A stretch of 64,000 nt of DNA from Clostridium magnum DSM 2767 (GCF_001623875.1 NZ_LWAE01000002.1:1104001-1168000), one strand, 5' to 3'. Counted from the stretch's first letter, positions 33,832 to 42,478 are shown. Notes: generated from the letters alone by a model not told the origin. Numbers and translations are program-made.

Positions 33832-34238
33832 TGGCAAAGGAGTTTTTGAGACAGGCATACCGTCTGAATGAACTGATAAATTCCGACCTTGAGGAACTGC
33901 AAAATTTAAGGGAGTTATCAAGAAGTATTTCATCTCCGGTGTTTGAGGAAAAAATCAGTGGAACAAAGAGTACTGACCCGCCTTTTGTAAGGTATGTGGG
34001 AAAGATTATAGACCTGGAAAAACAGATACAACAAGAGGTTGACCGTTTGGTAAAGCTGAAGAGTGACATTCGTGAGGCAATTAATCAGATGCAGAACGTT
34101 GATGAAAAGCTACTGCTCCGTTATCGCTACATCAACTTCCTTAACTGGGAAGAAATCTGTGTGAACCTTAATGTGTCCATACGTACTGTACACAGACTTC
34201 ATTCGTCAGCTCTACAGCACTTAAAAGTACCGCAATAA
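33828..34238 (+). CDS. DUF1492 / sigma region 4-like late regulator
   Basis: This 136-residue protein has a coiled N-terminal half (KIIDLEKQIQQEVDRLVKLK) and a C-terminal helix-turn-helix (LLLRYRYINFLNWEEICVNL, then VSIRTVHRLHSSALQHLK). This is the DUF1492/ArpU-like pattern of phage proteins that switch on late (packaging and structural) genes. Being last in the early operon and just before HNH and terminase fits that role. Confidence 0.82.
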   Translation: MMAKEFLRQAYRLNELINSDLEELQNLRELSRSISSPVFEEKISGTKSTDPPFVRYVGKIIDLEKQIQQEVDRLVKLKSDIREAINQMQNVDEKLLLRYRYINFLNWEEICVNLNVSIRTVHRLHSSALQHLKVPQ

Positions 34239-34317
34239 AAAAGTTGGCACACGATGGCACAGTATGTCACTGTTTGTCCACTGTGAAAGCAGTATAATGA
34301 TAGTATAGAAAACTATC

Positions 34318-34360
34318 AAAAAGCCTTCATGGGAGTACTTCTCCTGCGAGGGCTTTTCTT
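34318..34360 (+). terminator. Hairpin before the HNH gene
   Basis: AAAAGCC pairs with GGCTTTTC, with GGGAG/CTCC stacked inside, and a T-rich end. It probably closes the early operon. Confidence 0.65.
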
Positions 34361-34382
34361 ATGCCCCAAAGGAGATGAATCG

Positions 34383-34739
34383 ATGCCCTACAAACCCAAG
34401 CGTCCCTGTGCTTACCCCGGCTGCGGTCGGCTTGCTGAACGCGAGCAATACTGTGTCGAGCATCAAAAAGCAATGGACAAACAATACAACCAATACGAAC
34501 GTGACCCCGCTTCCAATAAACGATACGGCCGTGCTTGGAAGCGCATCCGCGACCGCTACATCAAGTCGCATCCTCTTTGCGAAGAGTGTCAGAAGCAAGG
34601 AGCGCTCACCCCTGCCGAAGAGATACACCACATCCTCCCGCTCTCCAAGGGCGGAGGCAATGAGAAGAGCAACCTTATGGCTCTTTGTAAGTCATGCCAC
34701 TCGCGTATTACTGCTGAGAGCGGCGACCGGTGGGGGTAG
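34383..34739 (+). CDS. HNH endonuclease
   Basis: This 118-residue protein has a Cys/His zinc knuckle at the start (CAYPGCGRLAEREQYCVEH). An HNH core follows: CEECQKQGALTPAEEIHHIL, then PLSKGGGNEKSNLMALCKSC and HSRIT. The order HNH then small terminase is standard in HK97-like phages, where this nuclease supports terminase-driven packaging. ATG 34,383 follows AAAGGAGATG. Here the normal HNH-TerS contact is broken by the leftward regulator module at 34,875-35,876. Confidence 0.88.
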   Translation: MPYKPKRPCAYPGCGRLAEREQYCVEHQKAMDKQYNQYERDPASNKRYGRAWKRIRDRYIKSHPLCEECQKQGALTPAEEIHHILPLSKGGGNEKSNLMALCKSCHSRITAESGDRWG

Positions 34740-34830
34740 TCAAATCTCTAAAACTAAAATTATCGGACAGCGGCGTAGGGCTTCGTGTTAAAAAACGCAG
34801 TTTCAAACGAGGTAATAGACCCAACATAGA

Positions 34831-34862
34831 AAAACCCCTCACCATATAGGCAAGAGGCTTCT
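34831..34862 (-). terminator. Probable leftward terminator
   Basis: On the minus strand, GCCTC and GAGG flank a 13-base loop followed by GGTTTTTCT. It would end the leftward small-protein and repressor transcript. Confidence 0.5.
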
Positions 34863-34874
34863 GAAAGTAGAATA

Positions 34875-35060
34875 TTAAGAAACACGTGAAAAATCAAATT
34901 TCCCACTTGCCCAGTTAAAGGAGAGAACTATTCCATTGACTATTTGTAAACTAACGCAGGAATGTTCAGGGTTGATTTGAAAGGCTTTAACTTTTGCCAT
35001 TATATCCATAGGGTTGATTATAATATGGCTGTTCTTATAAGTAAGTTTGTTGTTGTTCAT
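34875..35060 (-). CDS. Small protein downstream of the repressor
   Basis: This 61-residue protein on the minus strand (KNSHIIINPMDIMAKVKAFQ, then GIVLSFNWASGKFDFSRVS) lies 24 bases after the repressor gene. AGAAAGGATG precedes the ATG at moderate spacing. No family is recognised. Being co-oriented and close, it is probably expressed with the repressor from the promoter at 35,904-35,932. Confidence 0.5.
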   Translation of the reverse strand: MNNNKLTYKNSHIIINPMDIMAKVKAFQINPEHSCVSLQIVNGIVLSFNWASGKFDFSRVS

Positions 35061-35084
35061 GCTACGACATCCTTTCTTTTAAAT

Positions 35085-35876
35085 TTAATCGTTATTAAAC
35101 AGGTTCAGAAGTTTTCGGGCATCTTCGCCCAACCTTGTGACGGAGGAATTGTCCCTGGCGATTTGATACAGATCTCTTAGCTTGGAGGATATGTATTCAT
35201 TCCAATCGACAGAGTTGCAAAGGAAATGTGCTTCATCAGCATTGACCAGGTATGCCTCAATTATGTCGGTTAGTTTGTGCTGTCCGTCTGTATCGGTGTA
35301 ATCTACCCTATACAGATATAAAGTGCTGTTGATTTTTTCTATATTGGCATAGAAAAAATCATCCGTGATGTATTCCTTGGAATAAATGGTTTCTCCAATT
35401 TTTCGACCGTTACCCAATGATAACCATCCAATCCACGCATATTTATACGAACGGCTCTCTGGGTCATACTCGCCAGTCTCAAATACTCTTTTTGAAATTG
35501 GTCCGAGTTTATCAAAATCATCCGGATCATTAATACTGTCAATCTGCTTGTGGGTAAAGACATTCCAGAACTGCGTGCCATCCACCGACATGGTATAGAG
35601 GGATTCGATAAATTCGATGAGAGCATTTTCGTCTGTGGTGTTATCCATCCCATCAAGCATCAGGTAATCCATGGATACCTTTAGTCCATCTGCGATTTTT
35701 TTAAGTAGTTCATAACTCATGTTAAGACCGTTGTCATCCGGATTTGCTTTTTTCAAGCGGGATAGATACCCGCGGCTGACCTCGACCTCGTCCTCAAGAG
35801 AACTACGTTTGATGTTCCTCTTTTTGAGAAGCCTGTCGATGTTTTTCATTATTATCTGCTGCTGTTTGTGTTCCAT
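35085..35876 (-). CDS. XRE-family repressor with C-terminal sensor-like domain
   Basis: This 263-residue protein has an N-terminal HTH (IDRLLKKRNIKRSSLEDEVE, then VSRGYLSRLKK, and MSYELLKKIADGLKVSMDYL). A C-terminal alpha/beta domain of about 170 residues (WIGWLSLGNGRKIGETIYSK, later YLYRVDYTDTDG) is unassigned. ATG 35,876 has GGGGG upstream; an in-frame GTG at 35,885 is possible. It is the only leftward regulator within the prophage body and stands between HNH and TerS. Palindromes TGAAGC-N3-GCTTCA occur upstream of its promoter and before TerS, so it probably controls itself and the late genes. Confidence 0.78.
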   Translation of the reverse strand: MEHKQQQIIMKNIDRLLKKRNIKRSSLEDEVEVSRGYLSRLKKANPDDNGLNMSYELLKKIADGLKVSMDYLMLDGMDNTTDENALIEFIESLYTMSVDGTQFWNVFTHKQIDSINDPDDFDKLGPISKRVFETGEYDPESRSYKYAWIGWLSLGNGRKIGETIYSKEYITDDFFYANIEKINSTLYLYRVDYTDTDGQHKLTDIIEAYLVNADEAHFLCNSVDWNEYISSKLRDLYQIARDNSSVTRLGEDARKLLNLFNND

Positions 35877-35903
35877 GACGCTCACCCCCTGTGTTCTGAT
35901 TGT

Positions 35904-35932
35904 AGATTATCCTAATTGAAGTAATATGTCAA
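35904..35932 (-). promoter_or_regulatory. Promoter of the leftward repressor
   Basis: On the minus strand, a perfect TTGACA (35,927-35,932), 17 bases and TAATCT (35,904-35,909), about 28 bases upstream of the ATG at 35,876. A half site CTTCAA lies within the spacer. Confidence 0.75.
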
Positions 35933-35953
35933 GTTTTTGCAGATTTGAAGTAT

Positions 35954-35970
35954 TTGAAGCTTAGCTTCAA
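35954..35970. promoter_or_regulatory. Operator palindrome 1
   Basis: TTGAAGC-TTA-GCTTCAA is perfectly symmetric and lies 22 bases upstream of the repressor -35. A further TTGAAG half site lies at about 35,944 and another at about 35,916. Confidence 0.65.
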
Positions 35971-36081
35971 TAAAACGATTGATTCCTGTGTTTTTAGGCT
36001 TACGAGATGTCCATTAAGTACAAAGACAGATTGCCTGAATAGAAAAATGTGACAGGTTTCTGCCTATGTAAGAAATCTGTT

Positions 36082-36096
36082 TGAAGCAATGCTTCA
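36082..36096. promoter_or_regulatory. Operator palindrome 2, before TerS
   Basis: TGAAGC-AAT-GCTTCA has the same arms and spacing as operator 1 and lies 39 bases before the TerS start. The rest of the gap 35,933-36,135 shows no gene. Confidence 0.65.
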
Positions 36097-36135
36097 CAAA
36101 AATTTTTTATAAAAATTTTATGAGGAGGTGTTTTG

Positions 36136-36687
36136 ATGGCCAAAGACGGTACAAACCGAGGTGGTGCTCGTGTCGGTGCGGGTGCAAAAAAGAAACCACT
36201 CACCGACAAAATAGCCGAGGGCAATCCCGGCGGCAGAAAGTTGACCGTTATGGAGTTTTCGGATACCGCAGATCTCAAAGGTCAGGCGATGCCCGAACCG
36301 AACAAGATGCTTGAAGCCGTCCAGAAAGACGGAAAGACGCTTGTTGCGAGTGAAATTTACAAGTCCACATGGCAGTGGCTGAACGAACGTGGATGTGCTG
36401 CTCTCATTTCTCCCCAGCTTCTGGAACGATACGCCATGAGCGTGGCACGGTGGATTCAGTGCGAGGAAGCGGTTACTGAATACGGATTTCTGGCAAAGCA
36501 TCCCACCACGGGAAATGCCATTCAAAGTCCATATGTTGCAATGGGTCAGAACTATATGAATCAGACTAACCGCCTGTGGATTGAGGTTTTCCAGATCGTC
36601 AAGGAAAACTGCACTGGTGAATACAGTGGTGCAAACCCGCAGGACGATGTGATGGAGCGGCTTTTATCCGCTCGGAAAGGAAAATAA
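36136..36687 (+). CDS. Terminase small subunit, P27 family
   Basis: This 183-residue protein starts with a basic, glycine-rich arm (RGGARVGAGAKKKPLTDKIA and GNPGGRKL), typical of P27-type small terminases. A helical body (WQWLNERGCAALISPQLLER) and an oligomerising C-terminus (GANPQDDVMERLLSARKGK) follow. It recognises the phage packaging site and delivers DNA to TerL. GAGGAGG precedes ATG 36,136. In this prophage it is separated from TerL (44,220) by about 7.5 kb of modification genes. Confidence 0.88.
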   Translation: MAKDGTNRGGARVGAGAKKKPLTDKIAEGNPGGRKLTVMEFSDTADLKGQAMPEPNKMLEAVQKDGKTLVASEIYKSTWQWLNERGCAALISPQLLERYAMSVARWIQCEEAVTEYGFLAKHPTTGNAIQSPYVAMGQNYMNQTNRLWIEVFQIVKENCTGEYSGANPQDDVMERLLSARKGK

Positions 36688-36691
36688 AAAT

Positions 36692-37864
36692 ATGACTACT
36701 TATAAAACAGCAGAAAGTGTATGTGCCGGACATCCAGATAAACTATGCGATATCATTGCAGATAGCATTTTGGAAGCCTGCCTGCGCAAAGATAAGGCTT
36801 CACGCGTGGCTTGCGAGGTTATGGCGACCAAAGGAAAAATTATCGTGGCGGGCGAGATCACCTGCAGCGAAAAAATTGATATTCGTTACATTGTCAGAAA
36901 CGTGTTGAAAGAAGTGGGATACAATTCCCTGAAGTTTTTGATTTATGTATATGTACACAACCAGAGTGCAGATATTGCCGCGGGTGTTGACAGTGCGCTT
37001 GAAACTCGAAATGGTGTAAATGAGCAATATGGTTCTGTTGGTGCCGGTGATCAAGGTACCACGTATGGATATGCTACAAAGGAAACACGAGAGATGCTCC
37101 CCTTACCCCTTGTACTTTCCCACAGAATCGTAAAGAGACTTGATGATTGTCGTAAAGGAAAACTAATAAAAGGCATTCTTCCTGATGGAAAAGCACAGGT
37201 AACTGTGGAATACAAAGATGATACTCCGGTGCGAGTGAAGACCATTGTAGTATCGGTACAGCATGATAAGGAGAAAACCCAGGCGCAACTTAGGACGGAC
37301 ATTCTAAATAATGTCTTGTGGCAGTGCTTTGAAGACTTCCCTTTTGATGATGAAACAGAAATTCTCATCAATCCTTCCGGCAAATTTATCCTTGGAGGAC
37401 CGGCTGCTGATACAGGCTTGACTGGTAGAAAACTGATGGTGGATACCTATGGCGGCCTTGCATCCCATGGTGGCGGAGCTCTTTGTGGTAAGGACCCAAC
37501 AAAAGTTGATCGTAGCGGTGCTTACATGGCTCGGCATATTGCCAAGCACATCGTATGGTGTGGTTATGCCAAAAAATGTGAAGTAAGTATTTCATATGCC
37601 ATTGGAAAGGCAAATCCGGTAGCCTTTTCTATAAATACACTTGGCACAAGTACTGTTGCTGATGAAATATTGGCTATTGCAGCACAGGAGGTTTTCAACC
37701 TTAGACCTGCGGCAATCATTGAAAAGCTACGACTGCGAAATGTCATCTACTCTGATACAGCGGTTTATGGGCACTTTAATAGCTGCCTGTTCCCTTGGGA
37801 GGATGTAAATAAATTTAGTGAATTTAGAAAGGCGGTGGAAAAGTATGCTGATAGAGAAGATTAA
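36692..37864 (+). CDS. metK: Phage-borne S-adenosylmethionine synthetase
   Basis: This 390-residue protein has the MetK signatures: SVCAGHPDKLCDIIADSILE (His and Asp for ATP and Mg), VHNQSADIAAGV and GAGDQGTTYGYAT (the GDQG motif). Later come NPSGKFILGGPAADTGLTGR and GGALCGKDPTKVDRSGAYMA, the ATP-binding GGGAF-equivalent loop. It makes S-adenosylmethionine from methionine and ATP. The next two genes are DNA methyltransferases, so it probably supplies their cofactor. It begins 4 bases after TerS and overlaps the N6 methylase start. Confidence 0.92.
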   Translation: MTTYKTAESVCAGHPDKLCDIIADSILEACLRKDKASRVACEVMATKGKIIVAGEITCSEKIDIRYIVRNVLKEVGYNSLKFLIYVYVHNQSADIAAGVDSALETRNGVNEQYGSVGAGDQGTTYGYATKETREMLPLPLVLSHRIVKRLDDCRKGKLIKGILPDGKAQVTVEYKDDTPVRVKTIVVSVQHDKEKTQAQLRTDILNNVLWQCFEDFPFDDETEILINPSGKFILGGPAADTGLTGRKLMVDTYGGLASHGGGALCGKDPTKVDRSGAYMARHIAKHIVWCGYAKKCEVSISYAIGKANPVAFSINTLGTSTVADEILAIAAQEVFNLRPAAIIEKLRLRNVIYSDTAVYGHFNSCLFPWEDVNKFSEFRKAVEKYADRED

Positions 37865-39086
37865 AACGAAACTACTTATTCCCGCTGATTATAATCCGAG
37901 GAAGGATTTAAAACCAGGCGACCCCGAGTACGAAAAACTAAAGCGCTCTCTTGAGGAGTTTGGATATGTAGAACCCGTTATTTGGAATAAGACCACTGGC
38001 AGAGTCATCGGTGGCCACCAGCGTTTGAAAATCCTGCTGAGCATGGGCATGGATGAGATAGAATGCGTGGTTGTTGAAATGGATGAGGAAAAGGAAAAAG
38101 CGCTTAATATCGCACTGAATAAAATAGGCGGTGATTGGGATAAGGAAAAACTAGCACTTCTCATCACGGATTTGAATGCTTCAGACTTCGATGTATCTCT
38201 GACAGGTTTTGATCCCGGAGAGCTAGACGATCTTTTCAAAGATTCGCTTAAAGATAAGATAAAAGAAGATGATTTCGATGTAGACAGCGAGCTGAAAAAG
38301 CCCGCTGTTTCTCGTTTAGGGGATGTTTGGATTCTAGGACAACATCGACTGGTCTGCGGAGACAGCACAAAGAAAGACACCTTTGATGTCTTAATGAACG
38401 GGAAAGCCGCTAATCTTGTAGTAACGGATCCCCCGTACAACGTCAACTACGAGGGAACGGCTGGCAAAATAAAAAATGACAATATGGATAATGAAGCGTT
38501 TTACGATTTTCTGCTTGCGGCATTTACGAACACCGAAGCAGCAATGGCGAAGGACGCTTCTATTTATATATTCCATGCCGACACCGAAGGATTCAATTTC
38601 AGAAAAGCCTTTGTGGGTGCGGGGTTTTATCTTTCCGGCACTTGTATTTGGAAGAAGCAGTCTCTCGTTCTTGGCCGCTCACCTTATCAGTGGCAGCATG
38701 AACCGATACTATTTGGTTGGAAAAAGAAAGGAAAGCATCTGTGGTATTCAGACCGCAAGCAAACCACCATCTGGGAGTTTGAGAAACCGAAGAAAAGCGG
38801 AGACCATCCAACTATGAAGCCAGTAGCACTTGTGGCATACCCCATTATGAACTCAAGCCTTACCAACTGTATCGTGCTCGATCCTTTCGGTGGCTCTGGA
38901 AGTACACTCATTGCCTGTGAGCAAACGGAGCGTATCTGCTACACCATTGAGCTTGACGAGAAATATTGCGACGTCATTGTGAAGAGGTATATTGAGCAAG
39001 TCGGAAACTCTGATGGAGTACTTCTTTTAAGGGATGGCATGGAACACAGATACTGTGATTTGCCAGAGGTGAATGCAGATGATTAA
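37845..39086 (+). CDS. ParB-like / N6-adenine (or N4-cytosine) DNA methyltransferase fusion
   Basis: This 413-residue protein has an N-terminal ParB/Srx-like domain (residues 1-100: IPADYNPRKDLKPGDPEY, GRVIGGHQRLKIL, ALNKIGGDWD). A class beta DNA methylase domain follows: VVTDPPYNVNYEG (catalytic DPPY, about residue 190), HPTMKPVALV and VLDPFGGSGSTLIACEQTER (SAM-binding FGGSG). This fusion is common in phages and marks phage DNA against restriction. ATG 37,845 overlaps the metK 3' end by 20 bases. Confidence 0.9.
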   Translation: MLIEKIKTKLLIPADYNPRKDLKPGDPEYEKLKRSLEEFGYVEPVIWNKTTGRVIGGHQRLKILLSMGMDEIECVVVEMDEEKEKALNIALNKIGGDWDKEKLALLITDLNASDFDVSLTGFDPGELDDLFKDSLKDKIKEDDFDVDSELKKPAVSRLGDVWILGQHRLVCGDSTKKDTFDVLMNGKAANLVVTDPPYNVNYEGTAGKIKNDNMDNEAFYDFLLAAFTNTEAAMAKDASIYIFHADTEGFNFRKAFVGAGFYLSGTCIWKKQSLVLGRSPYQWQHEPILFGWKKKGKHLWYSDRKQTTIWEFEKPKKSGDHPTMKPVALVAYPIMNSSLTNCIVLDPFGGSGSTLIACEQTERICYTIELDEKYCDVIVKRYIEQVGNSDGVLLLRDGMEHRYCDLPEVNADD

Positions 39087-41328
39087 ATTGACACTCGGCT
39101 CACTATTTGACGGTAGCGGTGGTTTTCCTCTGGGTGGTATGCTCTGTGGGATTGAACCGCTGTGGGCTTCGGAGATTGAGCCGTTTCCCATCCGGGTCAC
39201 TACAAAGAGAATCCCGCAGATGAAGCATTACGGCGACATTTCCACGCTGAACGGAGCGAAATTACCGCCGGTTGATATTATATCTTTCGGCTCGCCATGC
39301 ACCGATATGAGTGTAGCGGGCAAAAGAGCCGGTTTGGACGGAGAGCAATCCGTCCTTTTTTATGAAGCGATACGAATCATAAAGGAAATGAGGTGTAAAA
39401 CCAATGGACGATATCCAAGGTATGCAATCTGGGAAAATGTCCCCGGAGCGTTCTCATCAAACAAAGGAGCCGACTTCAAGGCCGTCCTCGAAGCGGTCAT
39501 CGGGATCCTCGAACCGACCGCTGAGATGCCTGTGCCTGATAACGGACGGTGGCCATACGCTGACGTCTACATGGGAAACGGATGGAGCGTGGCTTATAGA
39601 ACTATCGACGCGCAATATTTCGGAGTGCCCCAACGCCGCCGCAGAATCTACCTTGTCGCAGATTTTGCAGGCGGATGTGCCGGAGAAATACTATTTGAGC
39701 GCGAAGGCATGTCAAGGGATTTTACGCCGAGCGGCAGCCCGTGGCAAAGAACTGCCGGAAATGCTGAAAACAGCTCTAGAAAAACAGGCAGTGGCATAAC
39801 TTGCCTAAATGACCAAGGCGGAAGAGTGATGTCTGTATCGGAGGATGTTTCCGCAACGCTTCGAGCAGAGGAACATGGACATCAGCCTTGTGTAATGCAA
39901 TCAAGTGGTTTTTGCACCGAACACAGTGCCAAGAGCAGAAGTGTCGGTTATGAGGATGAACGCTCCCCGACACTTCGAGCAGGTGTTGTTCCGGGTGCAG
40001 TCATGTCCTTTGAACCTGGTGCGGTTTCACGCATTGGCGGACATACAGATGAGAACCTTAGCGGATCGCTTCGTGCAAACATGGGAGATAATCAAATAGC
40101 TGTTGCGATAGAGAATCATCCCACAGACAGCCGTGTAAAACTCGCCGAGGATAATAAAGTACAGACGCTGACCTCTCGTATGGGAACAGGCGGAGGCAAT
40201 GTACCCCTTGTTATGAACGAGCGTCAGTATGCTCTGACGATAGGTAAAGATGTAGCAAATACACTGACAGGTACAGATTATAAAGGAACGCAGTGTGTAT
40301 TTGAGCCAACTCCTAAAACACTGAAGATCCGCTCTGGCTGTGATGGTGGCGGTAAGGGTGCATTGATACAGGATGATAAGTCTGCGACCCTTGGTTGCAA
40401 TAATGATCAGACTGTTTTTGTACCTACTGCATACGGCATCTGTTCTGATAAGAGCAACTCTATGCAGTCAAGCAATCCACACAGCGGTATCTATGAAGCG
40501 GATACATCTCGTACCATTGATGCTAATGGTGGAAATCCGGGATGCAATCAAGGCGGTATTGCAGTGGTTGCCCTGCAAGGCTCGATGATTGGAAGAGATG
40601 ATAAAAACGGTCCCCAAGGAAGCGGTATTGATGAAGAAGTTTCATTTACACTGAATACCATTGACCGTCATGCCGTTGCCTATGCTATGACTACCGGAGG
40701 CTATGCACAGGTTGAAAAAGATAAATCACCTACGCTTTTATCAAGAGATTATAAGGATGCTCCAATAGTTTCGCACCCATCTTATGGCATTGACCGAGCG
40801 GCTTTCAATCAAGGGCAGAACGCTCTATATAAACCAAGTATTGAGGAAGAACAGCAACCCACACTCACGGCAAAAGGTCCTGGAGTTGTGGCGCAGCCGG
40901 CCTCTTTCTATCCGCAGATGAAAGCTGAAAGTCAATGCTTTAGGCAGGACGGCACTTCAAATACGCTTGTCAACGGTACAAATCCAGGTTTTCAAAACGG
41001 TCTGGTTGAGCCGGATTATATCGTCCGTAGACTCACACCAACGGAATGCGCCCGGCTTCAAGGCTTCCCTGATTGGTGGTGCGCCGAACTAGGTACGGAA
41101 AACCTCACCGAAGATGAGATTGCGTTCTGGACTGAGGTTTGGGAAACCCACCGCAAAATCATGGGTGTGAGTAAAAAACCCAAAAGCCAAAAGCAGATTA
41201 TCAAGTGGTTGCAAAATCCACATTCCGATGCAGCCGAATATAAGATGTGGGGCAACGGTGTGGCACTACCGTGCGTCTGTTTCGTACTGACTGGCATTAA
41301 TTTATCAACACAAAATACCGCTGATTAA
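39079..41328 (+). CDS. C5 DNA methyltransferase with greatly expanded target-recognition array
   Basis: This 749-residue enzyme has a normal core: LGSLFDGSGGFPLGG (I), SFGSPCTDMSVAG with catalytic Cys74 (IV), WENVPGA (VI), GVPQRRRRIYLV (VIII), then RRLTPTECARLQGFPDWW (IX) and MWGNGVALPC (X). Between VIII and IX lie about 450 residues, against roughly 60-100 in single-specificity enzymes. There about a dozen short units recur, such as SATLRAEEHG, SPTLRAG, VQTLTSRMGTG, ANTLTGTDYKG, SFTLNTIDRH and QPTLTAKGPG, spaced roughly 30-45 residues. This suggests a multispecific phage methylase. ATG 39,079 follows AGAGGTG. Confidence 0.88.
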   Translation: MIKLTLGSLFDGSGGFPLGGMLCGIEPLWASEIEPFPIRVTTKRIPQMKHYGDISTLNGAKLPPVDIISFGSPCTDMSVAGKRAGLDGEQSVLFYEAIRIIKEMRCKTNGRYPRYAIWENVPGAFSSNKGADFKAVLEAVIGILEPTAEMPVPDNGRWPYADVYMGNGWSVAYRTIDAQYFGVPQRRRRIYLVADFAGGCAGEILFEREGMSRDFTPSGSPWQRTAGNAENSSRKTGSGITCLNDQGGRVMSVSEDVSATLRAEEHGHQPCVMQSSGFCTEHSAKSRSVGYEDERSPTLRAGVVPGAVMSFEPGAVSRIGGHTDENLSGSLRANMGDNQIAVAIENHPTDSRVKLAEDNKVQTLTSRMGTGGGNVPLVMNERQYALTIGKDVANTLTGTDYKGTQCVFEPTPKTLKIRSGCDGGGKGALIQDDKSATLGCNNDQTVFVPTAYGICSDKSNSMQSSNPHSGIYEADTSRTIDANGGNPGCNQGGIAVVALQGSMIGRDDKNGPQGSGIDEEVSFTLNTIDRHAVAYAMTTGGYAQVEKDKSPTLLSRDYKDAPIVSHPSYGIDRAAFNQGQNALYKPSIEEEQQPTLTAKGPGVVAQPASFYPQMKAESQCFRQDGTSNTLVNGTNPGFQNGLVEPDYIVRRLTPTECARLQGFPDWWCAELGTENLTEDEIAFWTEVWETHRKIMGVSKKPKSQKQIIKWLQNPHSDAAEYKMWGNGVALPCVCFVLTGINLSTQNTAD

Positions 41329-41366
41329 TCGGACAGTATTTTCTACAGAAAGATGCTCTAAATGAC

Positions 41367-41407
41367 TTGATATTTACAGCGTTTAGAGTGATATATGTAG
41401 TACCGAA
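41367..41407 (+). promoter_or_regulatory. Three-copy promoter-like element, copy 1
   Basis: TTGATA, 17 bases (including TTTAGAG), GATATA, then TGTAGTACCGAAA. It lies 62 bases before the ATG at 41,429. Copies with the same spacing occur at 42,479 and 62,938. Confidence 0.55.
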
Positions 41408-41428
41408 AAACGAAAGGCGGTATGAAAA

Positions 41429-42181
41429 ATGCAGATTATCTATAATGTTACAGGTCCAAAAAGAAAATCACTGGTTAGTGCAATCAGCCAGGAACTGAAT
41501 GCTACGATAAAATACCTTGGCGCACCTACCTTCGCTTACGAGGTGGCTGGCTACCACATCGATAAAAACGGGATGCTTGATGGCGAGGATAATTACGGTC
41601 TGGTTGCTGACCTGCAGGGATTGCACGACTTCAAGGCGGTCACGGAAAAATACGACACACCGCTCCTGGAAGCAGAGCCTATTCCGGATGGTTTTCACGA
41701 TTATGAGGAGCCTACCGCATACGATGAAACCGAGATATATGAGACAGCCGAATCCTCCCGACTGATTATACAAATGCCGAGGTCAGCTTTTACCAACACG
41801 GCACTTGAGAACCTCAAGGGATTGGTGGAAAGCAAAGCGTCCCTCATAAAGAAAGCGCTGGGTACGGATTCCATTCCCATCATTGAAAATGAAGAAATTG
41901 TTACCTTCCCTTGGTTTCAAGGTGAGTGTTCTTCGGATGAAGTCAAGGCTTACACCCACTTTATCACGGCACTCTGCGAAATAGCGAAAAAACAGACAAG
42001 GGTCAATTCCACCGAAAAACCCGTGGACAACGAGAAGTATGCTTTTCGCTGTTTCCTTCTCCGACTCGGTTTTATCGGCTCGGAACATAAAACTGAGCGA
42101 AAGATTCTCCTCTCCAAACTGACAGGAAGTTCTGCTTTCAAAAGTGGAACTGCCAAGCATGAGGAGGTGAATGAGCAATGA
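41429..42181 (+). CDS. Conserved phage protein with a tail shared with the amidoligase
   Basis: This 250-residue protein belongs to a group often called virulence-related in Clostridia phages; its function is unknown. The N-terminal 80 residues (YNVTGPKRKSLVSAISQELN, APTFAYEVAGYHIDKNGML) form a compact domain. An acidic linker and a helical middle follow. The last 45 residues (NEKYAFRCFLLRLGFIGSE, then LLSKLTGSSAFKSG) match the end of the amidoligase at 42,553-43,452. It overlaps the DUF4314 gene by four bases. Confidence 0.65.
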   Translation: MQIIYNVTGPKRKSLVSAISQELNATIKYLGAPTFAYEVAGYHIDKNGMLDGEDNYGLVADLQGLHDFKAVTEKYDTPLLEAEPIPDGFHDYEEPTAYDETEIYETAESSRLIIQMPRSAFTNTALENLKGLVESKASLIKKALGTDSIPIIENEEIVTFPWFQGECSSDEVKAYTHFITALCEIAKKQTRVNSTEKPVDNEKYAFRCFLLRLGFIGSEHKTERKILLSKLTGSSAFKSGTAKHEEVNEQ

Positions 42182-42405
42182 ATATTATTCATCCCGAAAT
42201 ATTAAAGTCACTTAAAAACTATTACACTCCAGGAACGAGAGTTGTGCTTGTGATGATGAATGACCCTTATACTAAACTTCAGCCTGGTGCAAAAGGTACG
42301 GTCACTGGTGTTGATGACATGGGAACCATCCATGTGAGTTGGGATTCCGGCAGCTCCCTTGGTGTGGCATACGGCGAGGATTCTTGCAAGAAAATCGAGG
42401 AGTAA
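42178..42405 (+). CDS. DUF4314 protein
   Basis: This 75-residue protein has a small beta-barrel pattern: YYTPGTRVVLVMMNDPYTKL, QPGAKGTVTGVDDMGTIHVS and WDSGSSLGVAYGED. This is the DUF4314 signature, resembling KOW/SH3-like barrels. Its role in phages is unknown. It starts within the stop region of the preceding gene. Confidence 0.85.
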   Translation: MNIIHPEILKSLKNYYTPGTRVVLVMMNDPYTKLQPGAKGTVTGVDDMGTIHVSWDSGSSLGVAYGEDSCKKIEE

Positions 42406-42478
42406 TATAAACATATTATGACTTAATAAAGTATAGAAAACTTGTGTAAATTACATCAATTTATATCTCGAAATTGTC

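Noticed and set aside
36098..36119. AAAATTTTT-TAT-AAAAATTTT inverted repeat before TerS as a terminator
   Set aside because: It is a weak A-T-only stem directly before the ribosome site with no following U-run; more likely chance AT-rich sequence.
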